The notes under the pieces are model-generated. The model worked only from the letters and a program-made list of their open reading frames with translations, was not told the origin of the DNA and ran no database searches. 64,000 nucleotides of DNA from Hyphomicrobium sp. (GTDB taxonomy: Bacteria; Pseudomonadota; Alphaproteobacteria; Rhizobiales; Hyphomicrobiaceae), in the NCBI GenBank assembly GCA_019751875.1, contig JAIEMV010000002.1, positions 248,001 to 312,000 on the forward strand, written 5' to 3'. The translations under genes were made by a program, and so were the position numbers. Of the stretch, positions 19,217-28,778 are shown piece by piece; positions within the stretch are counted from its first letter, which is position 1, and each line of letters opens with the position of its first letter.

Positions 19217-20667
19217 CCCGAAAGAGCTGCCATCGGTACGCCCGGCCCCGGATGCACGCTCCCGCCCGCCAGATACAATCCCGGAATACGAGTCTTGCCC
19301 CCCGGTCTGCTGAACGACGCCATCCAGCCATGCGATGCCGCGCCGTAAAGCGCCCCGCCGGTCGCAGGAAAAAGATCGTGAAACCCCGCCGGCGTCGTCA
19401 GCACCGCATCCGCCGATGCCCGATCGACATCGAGCCCAAGCCGCTTCAAAACTGCAAACGTCCGTTCCTCGCATTCCGCGACCTCCGCGCCGGTATACCG
19501 ATCCGCATCGCCCGTTGCGGGCGCATTCACGAGCACCAGCAGCCGCTCCTGGCCGCCGGCGAATTCCGCGGGATCATCGCTGCGATCCTGCGCGCAGACA
19601 TACACCGTCGGCTCACGCGGCAACCGTGCTCGACCGAAGATGTCGTCGAATTCGGCTTGATAGTCAGTAGAGAAAAACACGTTGTGGCGCACGAGCGGAA
19701 AGCCGCTCGTTTTCGCATTCATCACCCACGTCATCGCCGAGAGCGAGCGCTGATCGCGTCGCAATGGCGAAACGGCCGTCGCCACGTTGCGACCGAACAG
19801 GCCTGCCGCAATTGCCGCTGAATCCGCGTTGACGATCACGCTTTCGGATTCGATGACCTCACCGTTGCGCAACCGAACGCCTCCGATGCGTCCATTGCGG
19901 GCGAGCACTTGTTCGACCTCCACGCCGTAGGTGAACTGCGCGCCATTTTCTTCCGCAATTCTTTCGATGGCGCGCGCAAGAGCGTGCATGCCATCTTCGA
20001 TGATCCACACGCCATCCTGTTCCACATGCGCCACCAGCATCAGCGTCGCCGGCGCATCGAACGGCGATGATCCGCAGTAGGTCGCATAGCGTCCGAACAG
20101 TTGTCTCAGTCGCGGATCTTGAAAATGATCGCCCAGCGCCGACCACAGCGTCGAGAATGGAGAAATGCGCCACATATCGCCGAGCGACTTCAAACCCGAG
20201 CTGAAGGCGAGCGAAATCGGCGTTGGTTGTGGCGAGCGAATAAAAGGCTCTTCGAGCGTCTGATAAATGTCCCGCGCGCGCGCACAAAAGGCGCGAAATC
20301 CTTGCGCCTCGCGCGGTCCCGCGAAGGCTCCGATGGCATCTGCCGATTGCTCCACGCCGGCAAAGAGATCGAGGCGTTCGTCCGTGGTCCAGGCATGCCG
20401 TGCCAGGATCGACAAGGGCTTCAGGCGCAGCTCTTCTGCGAAAACACGCCCGGCATCGCCGAAAATCCGCTCGAACACCCAACGCATGGTGAAAACCGTC
20501 GGCCCGGCATCAACGGGGCGCCCACCCGCCATCACCTGCCGCATTTTTCCGCCTGGGGCTGCCTGCCGCTCAACGACATGAACCTGAAAACCTGCCCGTG
20601 CGAGTTCCAGAGCCGAAACCAGCCCCGCTATGCCCGCACCGACCACCACCACCTTCCCCTTGACCAT
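19165..20667 (-). CDS. crtD: Methoxyneurosporene (1-hydroxycarotenoid 3,4-) desaturase
   Basis: CrtD introduces the C3,4 double bond into 1-hydroxy/methoxy carotenoids. The 500-residue CrtI-family flavoprotein has the N-terminal FAD motif VVVGAGIAGLVSALELARAG, GGRPVDAGPTVFTMRWVFE, and the C-terminal LYLAGGSVHPGPGVPMAALSG. It is distinguishable from CrtI by its place beside crtC and divergence from crtE. The promoter region shared with crtE contains a perfect PpsR operator. Confidence 0.93.
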   Translation of the reverse strand: MVKGKVVVVGAGIAGLVSALELARAGFQVHVVERQAAPGGKMRQVMAGGRPVDAGPTVFTMRWVFERIFGDAGRVFAEELRLKPLSILARHAWTTDERLDLFAGVEQSADAIGAFAGPREAQGFRAFCARARDIYQTLEEPFIRSPQPTPISLAFSSGLKSLGDMWRISPFSTLWSALGDHFQDPRLRQLFGRYATYCGSSPFDAPATLMLVAHVEQDGVWIIEDGMHALARAIERIAEENGAQFTYGVEVEQVLARNGRIGGVRLRNGEVIESESVIVNADSAAIAAGLFGRNVATAVSPLRRDQRSLSAMTWVMNAKTSGFPLVRHNVFFSTDYQAEFDDIFGRARLPREPTVYVCAQDRSDDPAEFAGGQERLLVLVNAPATGDADRYTGAEVAECEERTFAVLKRLGLDVDRASADAVLTTPAGFHDLFPATGGALYGAASHGWMASFSRPGGKTRIPGLYLAGGSVHPGPGVPMAALSGWLAAAQLAVDLNSTRL

Positions 20668-20715
20668 GGCCGCCCAGATCTTTCACCGGCACCGCCCCAT
20701 AGCGCCGCCTTGAAG

Positions 20716-20733
20716 TGTCTATTTTACTAGACA
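20716..20733. promoter_or_regulatory. PpsR/CrtJ-type operator between crtD and crtE
   Basis: TGTCTATTTTACTAGACA is a perfect TGT-N12-ACA match with outer TGTCTA/TAGACA arms forming a full inverted repeat. It sits in the 118-bp divergent promoter of crtDC and crtEF, so it can repress both carotenoid operons. Confidence 0.8.
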
Positions 20734-20785
20734 TTCAAAAAAGACCAACTAGGATTACACATCTGTCCTGAAAAGGGGTCTTCCA

Positions 20786-21652
20786 ATGGATGCCACGGCT
20801 CGTATCGAACAATCCTTGGAAGCTATCTTGGCGCGGGCAGAAACCCCAGGCTCTCCTCCTAAACTCGCTGCGGCGCTGCGCTATGCCGTCTTTCCAGGCG
20901 GCGCACGCGTTCGGCCGCGGCTTTGTTTAGCGGTTGCAGACGCCTGCGGCGATGATCAGCCGGCGCTGGCCGAGGCAGCCGCCTCGTCGATCGAACTGCT
21001 GCATTGCTCGTCGCTCGTTCACGACGATCTGCCCTGCTTCGACGATGCCGCGCTTCGCCGCGGAAAACCCTCTGTTCATATGGCTTTTGGCGAACCCCTC
21101 GCCGTGCTCGCGGGCGATGCGTTGATCGTCATGGCCTTCGAGTGCCTGGCTGTTGCGGGCGCCGCTGCGCCGCTCCGCCTCCCCGCACTCTTGACCAAGA
21201 TTTCGAGCTCTGTCGGCATGCCGCACGGCATCGTTGCGGGTCAGGCATGGGAGTGCGAACCGGAAGTCGAACTCGCCAAATACCACCGTGAAAAAACCGG
21301 CTCTCTTTTCGCCGCGGCCACCGAGGCCGGTGCGCTGGCCGCTGGCCAGTCGCCGGAGCCGTGGCGCCGCCTTGGCGAATGCATCGGCGAGGCCTATCAG
21401 GTCGCCGACGATTTGCATGACCTCCTCGGCAAGGCCGCAGATATCGGCAAGCCCTCCGGCCAGGATGCCGCCCACCATCGACCAACAGCTTGCAGCCTCG
21501 GCATCGAAGGCGCCTCCAAGCGCTTAAAGGGCCTGATGAAAGAGGCGATGGAGTCGATCCCCTCCTGCCCCGGCTCAGACGAACTGCGGGCCATCATTCT
21601 CGCTGAATCGACGCGCTTCGTTCCCAAGGAACTGGCGCGCCTCGCAGCATGA
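20786..21652 (+). CDS. crtE: Geranylgeranyl diphosphate synthase
   Basis: CrtE builds GGPP from IPP and allylic diphosphates, feeding both carotenoids and the bacteriochlorophyll tail. The 288-residue polyprenyl synthase shows the first aspartate-rich motif VHDDLPCFDD (79-87; D80, D81, D86, D87) and the second YQVADDLHD (204-212). The start has AAGGGG upstream. The stop overlaps the crtF ATG (ATGA). Confidence 0.95.
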   Translation: MDATARIEQSLEAILARAETPGSPPKLAAALRYAVFPGGARVRPRLCLAVADACGDDQPALAEAAASSIELLHCSSLVHDDLPCFDDAALRRGKPSVHMAFGEPLAVLAGDALIVMAFECLAVAGAAAPLRLPALLTKISSSVGMPHGIVAGQAWECEPEVELAKYHREKTGSLFAAATEAGALAAGQSPEPWRRLGECIGEAYQVADDLHDLLGKAADIGKPSGQDAAHHRPTACSLGIEGASKRLKGLMKEAMESIPSCPGSDELRAIILAESTRFVPKELARLAA

Positions 21653-22869
21653 CGCGGCCAGCGGGCGGGCCAAGCGCCGGCTTGCCTGCCGTTGGTGGCG
21701 GCCAGGCTCGACCCTCTGCAGCCTCACCTGCTTTTCCTCGAAACGGAGCATCGCGCATGCTGTCCCTGGCAGAGCGCTGGCTCTCCTTGCGCAACAAGCT
21801 GATCGCCAGTCCGCGTTTCCAGAAGTTCGCGGCAGCAACACCCGGCGTTCGCACCATTGCTCGCAACAAAGCGCGCGGCGTCTTCGATCTGCTCTCGGGC
21901 TTCATCTATTCGCAGGTTCTGCTCGCCTGCGTTCGTCTGGACCTTTTCCGTCTCCTTGAGAAGACACCCCTTACGCTCGACGCCATCGCGGCTCGAACAG
22001 ATCTGCCGCTCGATCCCGCACGCCGCCTGCTCGATGCCGCCGTCTCCCTTGACCTCATGTGTCGTCTATCTGACGGCCGTTACGGCCTCGGCATGAACGG
22101 CGCCGCGATCCTGGCCAATCCCGGCATCGAAGCCATGGTCGAGCACAACGCGATTCTATATCGCGACCTGACTGATCCGGTCGACTTTCTACGCAATCCT
22201 GAGCGCGAGACCGCGCTGTCGCGCTATTGGGCTTATGCCCAAGCCGGCGATCCGGCGCAGCTGACGGATGAAGCTGTTCGCGACTACAGCGCGCTGATGT
22301 CGGCTTCCCAGCCTCTCGTGGCTGGCGAAATTCTCGACGCATATCCGTTTCAAGGCCACAAGCGCCTTCTCGACGTCGGCGGTGGCGAAGGTCGCTTCGT
22401 ATGCTCCGTCGGCGCCCGCTATCCGAATCTTGAGCTGATGATGTTCGATCTGCCGGCTGTCGCCGCTCGCGCCGAACAAAGAATTGCCGAACACGGACTC
22501 ACAGGACGGGCAAAGGCCTTCGGTGGAAACTTTTTCAAAGATGAACTGCCGAAAAGCGCCGATATCGTGACACTCGTCAGGATTCTGCATGACCACGATG
22601 ACGAAAAAGCACAACTCCTTTTGGACAACATCCGTCGTGCGCTCCCCCACAATGGTTGCTTGCTAATTGCTGAACCGTTGGCTGAAACGCCCGGCGCCGA
22701 GCGCATGGGCGATGCCTATTTTAGTTTCTATCTCATGGCGATGCGTTCAGGCCGTCCGAGATCGCGCGAGACTATCACGGCCATGCTGCACCGCAGTGGC
22801 TTTGGCCATGTGCGCCCCATCCGTACGCGGGTGCCACTCCAGACGAGCCTTCTCGTCGCACAAACATGA
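21649..22869 (+). CDS. crtF: Hydroxyneurosporene (demethylspheroidene) O-methyltransferase
   Basis: CrtF methylates the 1-hydroxy group of acyclic carotenoids with S-adenosylmethionine. The 406-residue protein has an N-terminal helical dimerisation domain and a Rossmann methyltransferase core with SAM motif LDVGGGEGRF (about 241-250) and the downstream RILHDHDDEKAQLLLDNIRRAL helix. ATG 21649 is coupled to crtE. An Ala/Pro-rich stretch of about 35 residues precedes a second in-frame Met (RMLSLAERW) that would better match the family N-terminus, so a start there is possible. Confidence 0.93.
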   Translation: MTRPAGGPSAGLPAVGGGQARPSAASPAFPRNGASRMLSLAERWLSLRNKLIASPRFQKFAAATPGVRTIARNKARGVFDLLSGFIYSQVLLACVRLDLFRLLEKTPLTLDAIAARTDLPLDPARRLLDAAVSLDLMCRLSDGRYGLGMNGAAILANPGIEAMVEHNAILYRDLTDPVDFLRNPERETALSRYWAYAQAGDPAQLTDEAVRDYSALMSASQPLVAGEILDAYPFQGHKRLLDVGGGEGRFVCSVGARYPNLELMMFDLPAVAARAEQRIAEHGLTGRAKAFGGNFFKDELPKSADIVTLVRILHDHDDEKAQLLLDNIRRALPHNGCLLIAEPLAETPGAERMGDAYFSFYLMAMRSGRPRSRETITAMLHRSGFGHVRPIRTRVPLQTSLLVAQT

Positions 22870-22877
22870 CCCACGAC

Positions 22878-22895
22878 TGTTCATGGCGCTTGACA
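22878..22895. promoter_or_regulatory. PpsR/CrtJ-type operator 1 upstream of bchC
   Basis: TGTTCATGGCGCTTGACA is a perfect TGT-N12-ACA match. Its right arm contains TTGACA (22890-22895), a probable -35 element. Confidence 0.82.
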
Positions 22896-22917
22896 CTTTC
22901 TACTGTCCGCATAGATT
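22890..22917 (+). promoter_or_regulatory. Predicted bchC sigma-70-type promoter
   Basis: TTGACA at 22890-22895 and TAGATT at 22912-22917 are separated by 16 bp. Both hexamers lie within or between the two PpsR palindromes, as in the repressed bchC promoter of Rhodobacter capsulatus. It is predicted by eye. Confidence 0.55.
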
Positions 22918-22921
22918 GACA
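22904..22921. promoter_or_regulatory. PpsR/CrtJ-type operator 2 upstream of bchC
   Basis: TGTCCGCATAGATTGACA is a perfect TGT-N12-ACA match, separated from operator 1 by 8 bp. The 8-bp spacing is the arrangement described for cooperative CrtJ binding at bchC. Confidence 0.82.
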
Positions 22922-22990
22922 GCTGAAGAAGGAGGCAGGTACCGGAATTCCCAGGTGCCCTGGCCCCCCGTAGATCGCGAGTTTCCTCGG

Positions 22991-23932
22991 ATGAACACCC
23001 TCGCTGTCGTGCTCGAAGAGCCGGAGCGCCTTGTGCTCAGCCGACTTCCGTTGCCGGAGCCGGGCGAGGAAGACGTGGTGGTCGATATTGAATGGAGCGG
23101 CATCTCCACAGGCACCGAACGCCTGCTCTGGTCGGGCCGCATGCCCCCGTTCCCAGGGCTCGGCTATCCGCTCGTCCCTGGATATGAATCCGTCGGCCGC
23201 ATTCGTGAAGCCGGATCCCGCTCCGGCGCTCATGTCGGCGATCGCGTTTTCGTTCCAGGCGCCCGCTGCTACGGCGAGATCAAGGGCCTCTTCGGCGGTG
23301 CGTCCTCACGCGTCGTTGTCCCCGGAGCCAAAGCCACTCGCTTTCAAGAAGAGCTCGGCGAGCAGGGCGTCCTCCTGGCCCTCGCCGCCACCGCTTACCA
23401 TGCCCTTGACGTCGGCCGCTCGACGCTGCCGCAACTCATCATCGGACATGGCGTCCTCGGCCGTCTCATCGCCCGTCTCGTGATCGCGGTCGGCGGTGAA
23501 GCACCCGTCGTTTGGGAAACCAACGTGCGCCGCGCCGCCGGCTCGCAAGGCTACACCGTCATCGATCCAGTCGCCGATAGCCGCCGCGGCTACGCCTCGA
23601 TCTGCGATGTCAGCGGCGACTCGAAACTGCTCGATACGCTGATCGGCAAACTCTCGCCGGGTGGCGAGATCGTCCTCGCCGGTTTCTATAGCGAGCCTCT
23701 GTCTTTTGCCTTTCCGCCAGCTTTCATGCGCGAGGCGCGCCTGCGCGTCGCCGCCGAGTGGAAAGACCACGATCTCACGGCCGTTCGCGATCTCATTGAG
23801 CGCGGTGCCCTCTCGCTCGACGGCCTCATCACTCACCGGGAACCGGCGACGGCGGCAGGTAACGCCTATCGCACGGCATTCACTGATCCCGATTGCCTGA
23901 AAATGATCCTCGATTGGAGACATTGCTCATGA
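22991..23932 (+). CDS. bchC: 3-hydroxyethyl bacteriochlorophyllide a dehydrogenase
   Basis: BchC oxidises the 3-hydroxyethyl group to acetyl, completing the bacteriochlorin ring substituents. The 313-residue protein belongs to the medium-chain dehydrogenase fold: MNTLAVVLEEPERLVL start, GTERLLWSGRMP, GYPLVPGYESVG and a nucleotide-binding segment IIGHGVLGRLIA (about 149-160). ATG 22991 is chosen because the conserved N-terminus begins there; a purine-rich AAGGAGG lies about 58 nt upstream, too far to be its RBS, leaving the ATG with a weak one. The stop overlaps the bchX ATG. Confidence 0.94.
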   Translation: MNTLAVVLEEPERLVLSRLPLPEPGEEDVVVDIEWSGISTGTERLLWSGRMPPFPGLGYPLVPGYESVGRIREAGSRSGAHVGDRVFVPGARCYGEIKGLFGGASSRVVVPGAKATRFQEELGEQGVLLALAATAYHALDVGRSTLPQLIIGHGVLGRLIARLVIAVGGEAPVVWETNVRRAAGSQGYTVIDPVADSRRGYASICDVSGDSKLLDTLIGKLSPGGEIVLAGFYSEPLSFAFPPAFMREARLRVAAEWKDHDLTAVRDLIERGALSLDGLITHREPATAAGNAYRTAFTDPDCLKMILDWRHCS

Positions 23933-24951
23933 GCGCGTGCGGAACGACGACGACACTCAACGCTCTGAAGCCTTCGATGAAGGATTTCCTGCGCGATGAA
24001 GCTGCCCAGGAGCCCGATCCCGTGCCGAAAGCCGGCTCGGAAACGAAGGAAACGCAGATCATCGCCATCTATGGCAAGGGCGGCAGCGGCAAGAGTTTCG
24101 CACTCGCCAACCTGTCCTACATGATGGCGCAGCTCGGCAAGCGGGTCCTCCTCATCGGTTGCGATCCCAAGAGCGATACGACATCGCTGCTGTTCGGAGG
24201 CCGCGCCACACCGACCATCATCGAAACCAGCGCCAAGAAGAAGCTGGCAGGCGAAGAACTCAAGATCTCCGACGTTTGCTTCAAGCGCGACGGCGTTTTC
24301 GCGATGGAGCTGGGCGGACCGGAAGTCGGACGCGGCTGCGGTGGACGCGGCATCATTCACGGCTTCGAAACACTCGAGAAGCTGGGCTTCCACGAATGGG
24401 GCTTCGACTACGTGCTCCTCGACTTCCTCGGTGACGTGGTCTGCGGCGGCTTCGGCCTGCCGATCGCCCGCGACATGTGCCAGAAGGTCATCGTCGTCGG
24501 CTCCAACGACCTCCAGTCGCTCTACGTGGCCAACAACGTCTGCTCGGCGGTCGAATACTTCCGCAAGCTCGGCGGCAATGTCGGCGTCGCCGGCATGGTG
24601 ATCAACAAGGACGACGGCACCGGCGAGGCCCGCGCGTTTGCTCAAGCCGCCGGCATTCCAGTGCTCGCCGCGATCCCCGCAAACGAAGATATTCGCCGCA
24701 AGAGCGCCAACTACGAAATCATCGGCCTGCCCGGCGGTGAGTGGGCGCCCCTCTTCGAGGAACTCGCGCTGAACGTCGCATCCGCACCACCCGTGCGTCC
24801 TTCACCGCTCTCGCAAGACGGCCTGCTCGGCCTCTTCGCGAGCGATGTCGTGGGCCGCGACGTGGTGCTCGAACCGGCAAGCTTCGAAGACATGTGCGGC
24901 GGCTCGGCCGTGAGCAAGCCTTCGCTCGAAGTCATCTACGACACGGTCTGA
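23929..24951 (+). CDS. bchX: Chlorophyllide a reductase iron protein subunit X
   Basis: BchX is the NifH-like ATPase that delivers electrons to BchYZ for C7-C8 reduction of chlorophyllide. The 340-residue protein has the P-loop GKGGSGKS (49-56) and the two cluster-ligating cysteines Cys137 (GRGCGGRG) and Cys172 (DVVCGGFG). ATG 23929 overlaps the bchC stop (ATGA); 32 bp separate it from bchY. Confidence 0.96.
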   Translation: MSACGTTTTLNALKPSMKDFLRDEAAQEPDPVPKAGSETKETQIIAIYGKGGSGKSFALANLSYMMAQLGKRVLLIGCDPKSDTTSLLFGGRATPTIIETSAKKKLAGEELKISDVCFKRDGVFAMELGGPEVGRGCGGRGIIHGFETLEKLGFHEWGFDYVLLDFLGDVVCGGFGLPIARDMCQKVIVVGSNDLQSLYVANNVCSAVEYFRKLGGNVGVAGMVINKDDGTGEARAFAQAAGIPVLAAIPANEDIRRKSANYEIIGLPGGEWAPLFEELALNVASAPPVRPSPLSQDGLLGLFASDVVGRDVVLEPASFEDMCGGSAVSKPSLEVIYDTV

Positions 24952-24983
24952 GACTGCCAAACGGTTTACCAGGACTGAACGTT

Positions 24984-26555
24984 ATGACGGTGTTGGACGA
25001 GAAAGTAGCCGAAACGACGACAGCGATGGACACCATCGCCGACGCGGCTGCCTGTGCGCCTGACAAGGCTCCCGGCGTCGATGGGCTTGGCTGTCATTCC
25101 GGCAAAGACGAAATGAAGAAGGCGGCAGTGGCAGCGGGCAAGGGCGAAACGCTCGACCGTTACGCCACTGATTATCCGATGGGCCCGCACGACCAGCCAC
25201 AAAGCATGTGCCCTGCGTTCGGTTCGCTGCGCGTCGGTCTGCGCATGCGCCGCACGGCAACCGTTTTGTCGGGTTCCGCCTGCTGTGTGTACGGCCTCAC
25301 CTTCACGTCGCATTTCTATGGTGCGCGACGCACGGTCGGATACGTCCCGTTCAACTCCGAAACGCTCGTCACCGGCAAATTGTTCGAGGACATCCGCGAC
25401 GCCGTCTACAAGCTCGCAGACCCCGAGCTGTACGATACGATCATCATCACAAATCTTTGCGTGCCCACGGCCTCCGGCGTACCGCTCCAGCTTCTGCCGA
25501 AGGAAATCAACGGCGTCCGCATCGTCGGCATCGATGTTCCCGGCTTTGGCATCCCAACGCACGCCGAAGCAAAGGATGTGCTCGCCGGCGCGATGCTGAA
25601 ATACGCTCGCTCCGAAGCAGAGCACGGCCCCGTGCAGGCCCCACGGACCGGCGTCAGCCTGAAGCCGACGGTCACGCTGCTTGGCGAAATGTTCCCGGCC
25701 GATCCGATGATCATCGGTTCGCTGCTCGAACCCCTTGGCCTCGCCGCCGGACCCGTCGTGCCGACACGCGAATGGCGCGAACTTTACGGAGCGCTCGACT
25801 GCGCCGCGGTCGCCGCGATCCATCCGTTCTACAAAGCCAGCATTCGCGAATTCGAAGGCGCCGGCCGCAAGGTCGTCGGTTCCGCCCCCGTGGGCCATGA
25901 CGGGACCGCAGCCTGGCTCGAGAACATCGGCGCCGCATGCAATGTCTCTGCCGACAAGATCGACGCCGCGAAAGCCAAGTTCCTGCCGGCAATCCGCGGC
26001 GCACTGGCCGCCAAGCCGATCAAAGGCCGCATCACGATGTCGGGCTATGAAGGCTCCGAACTGATCGTCGCGCGCCTTCTGGTGGAGAGCGGCGCAGACG
26101 TGCGCTACGTCGGCACCGCTTGCCCGCGCACCGTCTGGTCTGATGCCGACCGCGAGTGGCTGGAAGCCAAAGGCGTACAGATCCAATTCCGCGCCTCGCT
26201 GGAACAGGATCTCGCGGCCTTCCACGAATACAAGCCCGATCTCGCCATCGGGACGACGCCCGTCGTGCAGAAAGCTAAGGAAAGCTCGACGCCGTCGCTC
26301 TACTTCACAAACCTCATCTCAGCCCGTCCGCTCATGGGCGTCGCCGGTGCCGGCTCCCTTGCGCAGGTCACCAATGCTGCGATGGCGGGCAAGGACCGCT
26401 TCGACACCATGACGGAGTTCTTCGAGGGCGTCGGCACAGGCCACAGCACCGGCGTATGGGAAGATACGCCCGTCGATCGCCCGGAATTCCGCGCGGAATA
26501 CAAGCGACGCATTGAGAAGGAAGCCAAGAAGCGCAAGGCGGAGGAAATGATATGA
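24984..26555 (+). CDS. bchY: Chlorophyllide a reductase subunit Y
   Basis: BchY is the NifD-like subunit of chlorophyllide a oxidoreductase. From ATG 24984 it has 523 residues. Cysteines at 76 ([11 protein letters not shown]) and 100-101 ([12 protein letters not shown]) lie where the 4Fe-4S cluster is coordinated with BchZ. An Asp/Ala/Lys-rich N-terminal 60 residues precedes the conserved core. The stop overlaps bchZ by 4 nt. Confidence 0.96.
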   Translation: MTVLDEKVAETTTAMDTIADAAACAPDKAPGVDGLGCHSGKDEMKKAAVAAGKGETLDRYATDYPMGPHDQPQSMCPAFGSLRVGLRMRRTATVLSGSACCVYGLTFTSHFYGARRTVGYVPFNSETLVTGKLFEDIRDAVYKLADPELYDTIIITNLCVPTASGVPLQLLPKEINGVRIVGIDVPGFGIPTHAEAKDVLAGAMLKYARSEAEHGPVQAPRTGVSLKPTVTLLGEMFPADPMIIGSLLEPLGLAAGPVVPTREWRELYGALDCAAVAAIHPFYKASIREFEGAGRKVVGSAPVGHDGTAAWLENIGAACNVSADKIDAAKAKFLPAIRGALAAKPIKGRITMSGYEGSELIVARLLVESGADVRYVGTACPRTVWSDADREWLEAKGVQIQFRASLEQDLAAFHEYKPDLAIGTTPVVQKAKESSTPSLYFTNLISARPLMGVAGAGSLAQVTNAAMAGKDRFDTMTEFFEGVGTGHSTGVWEDTPVDRPEFRAEYKRRIEKEAKKRKAEEMI

Positions 26556-28006
26556 CCCTCGTCTTGGATCACGATCGCGCTGGTGGCTACTGGGGTTCGG
26601 TGTATGTCTTCACCGCCGTCAAAGGCCTGCAAGTCATCATCGACGGCCCTGTCGGCTGCGAGAATTTGCCTGTCACATCGGTGCTGCACTACACCGACGC
26701 GCTGCCGCCTCATGAGTTGCCGATCGTAGTCACGGGGCTTTCCGAAGAAGAACTCGGCAAGACCGGCACGGAAGGCGCCATGCGCCGCGCCCACAAGGCG
26801 CTTGATCCGCACATGCCGGCCGTCGTCGTTACAGGCTCCATCGCCGAGATGATCGGCGGCGGCGTCACGCCGGAAGGCACCAACATCCAGCGCTTCCTCC
26901 CGCGCACGATCGACGAAGATCAGTGGCAGAGCGCCGACCGCGCCATGACCTGGCTGTGGACCCAGTTCGGTCGCAAGAAGATCCCCGAACTGAAGCCGCG
27001 CGCTGAAGGCCGAAAGCCGAAGGTCAACATCATCGGACCGATCTACGGCACCTTCAACATGCCGTCCGACTTGGCCGAGATCCGCCGCCTCGTCGAAGGC
27101 ATCGGCGCCGAAGTCAACATGGTCTTTCCGCTCGGCTCGCATGTCGCCGACGTGCCCAAACTCGTCGACGCGGAAGCCAACATCTGCATGTATCGCGAAT
27201 TCGGCCGCCTGCTTTGCGAAACACTCGAGCGGCCCTACTTGCAAGCCCCGATCGGCATGCATTCGACGACGCTGTTCCTGCGCAAACTCGGTGAAATTCT
27301 GGGGCTCGATCCGGAACCCTTCATCACGCGCGAGAAGCACACCACCATCAAGCCGATCTGGGATCTCTGGCGCTCGGTCACGCAGGACTTCTTCGGCACG
27401 GCCTCGTTCGGCATCGTGGCCAACGAAACCTACACCCGCGGCGTCCGCCAATTCCTGGAAACCGAACTCGGCCTGCCGTGCAATTTCGCGGTTCAGCGCA
27501 AGCCTGGCGCCAAGACCGACAACGACGCCGTGCGCGCGGCCATCAAGCAGACGCCGCCGCTCGTCATCTTCGGAAGCTACAACGAACGCATGTATTTGGC
27601 GGAAGCCGGTGGGCGCGGTATCTATATCCCGGCGTCCTTCCCCGGCGCCATCATTCGCCGCCATACCGGCACGCCATTCATGGGCTACGCCGGCGCGACC
27701 TATCTCGTGCAGGAAGTCTGCAACGCGCTTTTCGATGCGCTGTTCCACATTCTTCCGCTCGCGACCGACATGGACAAAGTCGATCCCACACCCGCCCGGC
27801 TCCACGCGGAACTGCCCTGGGACGACGACGCCAAGGCCGCCTTCGATCGCATCATCGAAGAGCAACCCATTCTCATCCGAATCTCGGCCGCCAAGCGTCT
27901 TCGCGACGCGGCCGAACGCACGGCACGGCAAGCCGGTGAGACACGCGTCAGCGCTCGTCGCCTCGCACTGTCTCAACCGTTCATCAAAGAAGGGCACGCC
28001 GCATGA
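26552..28006 (+). CDS. bchZ: Chlorophyllide a reductase subunit Z
   Basis: BchZ is the NifK-like partner of BchY. The 484-residue protein contains the conserved start [12 protein letters not shown], cluster-ligand region [12 protein letters not shown] (Cys36), and [20 protein letters not shown] junctions tie it to both bchY (26552) and pufQ (28003), so bchCXYZ-pufQBALM can be read as one superoperon, as in Rhodobacter. Confidence 0.96.
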   Translation: MTLVLDHDRAGGYWGSVYVFTAVKGLQVIIDGPVGCENLPVTSVLHYTDALPPHELPIVVTGLSEEELGKTGTEGAMRRAHKALDPHMPAVVVTGSIAEMIGGGVTPEGTNIQRFLPRTIDEDQWQSADRAMTWLWTQFGRKKIPELKPRAEGRKPKVNIIGPIYGTFNMPSDLAEIRRLVEGIGAEVNMVFPLGSHVADVPKLVDAEANICMYREFGRLLCETLERPYLQAPIGMHSTTLFLRKLGEILGLDPEPFITREKHTTIKPIWDLWRSVTQDFFGTASFGIVANETYTRGVRQFLETELGLPCNFAVQRKPGAKTDNDAVRAAIKQTPPLVIFGSYNERMYLAEAGGRGIYIPASFPGAIIRRHTGTPFMGYAGATYLVQEVCNALFDALFHILPLATDMDKVDPTPARLHAELPWDDDAKAAFDRIIEEQPILIRISAAKRLRDAAERTARQAGETRVSARRLALSQPFIKEGHAA

Positions 28007-28398
28007 CAGCCGCATCCATCTCTGGCCACATCGCACGATCCGATTACGTTCGCGTGCGCGCGCTGCCATCTGTCACCGCGCGCAGAACTGCTTCGCCGGC
28101 GGCGAAGGCCCGTAAATCGTCTGCATCTGACACCGCAGGCGCAGCGGCCGTTTCGCGAGCGTTCGCCAATCATGCCGCGGCATCACGGATGGCTGCCAAG
28201 CCCAAAAAGAGCGACGCCATCGAGTTCCGGCTGATCTTCACGATCGCCTTTGCCGTGTTCCTCTTCACGTCCGTCATCGAACGCGCACTTCCCCACAAGT
28301 GGGCCCAGCGCGCAGGCGAAGGCGAGGTTCGCAAATCCGTTTTCGAGCAGGCCAGGGAAGCCGCGCACATCAGTGCCGCGTACGCTTTCATGGGCTGA
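28003..28398 (+). CDS. pufQ: PufQ, with an N-terminal extension
   Basis: PufQ is a small membrane protein needed for normal bacteriochlorophyll synthesis or assembly of pigment-protein complexes. The C-terminal 69 residues match the family: a membrane helix [20 protein letters not shown] and the ending [18 protein letters not shown]. The frame, however, begins at ATG 28003 overlapping the bchZ stop, giving 131 residues with about 62 extra Ala/Ser/Arg-rich residues. An internal ATG at 28189 (Met63) would give canonical length but has only a weak RBS. Either the extension is real or translation starts internally. Confidence 0.88.
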   Translation: MTAASISGHIARSDYVRVRALPSVTARRTASPAAKARKSSASDTAGAAAVSRAFANHAAASRMAAKPKKSDAIEFRLIFTIAFAVFLFTSVIERALPHKWAQRAGEGEVRKSVFEQAREAAHISAAYAFMG

Positions 28399-28410
28399 TC
28401 TCGACTCGAA

Positions 28411-28437
28411 TTCGCCGGGCCCTGCCGGTCCGGCGAA
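28411..28437 (+). other. Hairpin between pufQ and pufB
   Basis: TTCGCCGG and CCGGCGAA form an 8-bp stem around an 11-nt loop, 12 bp past the pufQ stop. Such intercistronic structures in puf operons protect the pufBA message after processing; no T-run follows. Confidence 0.5.
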
Positions 28438-28531
28438 CACGAAACGTGGTGTCCAAAGCCACGGACTACCCCCTGCCGCGCGGGTCGATGCGCGGTAACG
28501 GCCGCAAGGCCAATTCACGGAGAGTACCAAC

Positions 28532-28759
28532 ATGGCTGCTGATAACAGAAGCGGCTCGGTGTCGGGGTTGACCGAAACGGAAGCGAAGGAGTTCCACGGA
28601 ATCTTCGTCACTTCCTTCATTATCTTCACGGTCATCGCGATTATCGCGCACTTCCTCGTGTGGCAGTGGCGTCCCTGGTTCCCGGGGCCGACCGGCTACG
28701 CGTCGTTGATCGACGGCGCAAACTACGCCCTGAGCTACCTGCCGTCGCTCAAGGCATAA
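28532..28759 (+). CDS. pufB: Light-harvesting 1 beta polypeptide
   Basis: The 75-residue apoprotein of the LH1 antenna has the amphipathic N-terminus with [12 protein letters not shown], one membrane helix, and the bacteriochlorophyll-ligating His40 ([13 protein letters not shown]); His22 is the other conserved histidine. The C-terminal extension after PWFPGP resembles the long tail encoded by Rhodospirillum rubrum pufB rather than the short Rhodobacter form. RBS GGAGAG lies 10 nt upstream. Confidence 0.96.
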   Translation: MAADNRSGSVSGLTETEAKEFHGIFVTSFIIFTVIAIIAHFLVWQWRPWFPGPTGYASLIDGANYALSYLPSLKA

Positions 28760-28778
28760 CCCAGAGGGAGATGAGAAT

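Noticed and set aside
22667-22990. Upstream in-frame extension of bchC through the crtF 3' end and the PpsR operators
   Set aside because: It would translate the promoter/operator region; the conserved BchC start MNTLAVV begins at 22991.
24741-24983. Upstream in-frame extension of bchY overlapping bchX
   Set aside because: The extension is in the shadow of bchX, Arg-rich and not BchY-like; ATG 24984 is followed by the family sequence.
26300-28069. A minus-strand open frame of about 590 codons opposite bchZ
   Set aside because: bchZ on the plus strand has the conserved motifs; the antisense frame has none.
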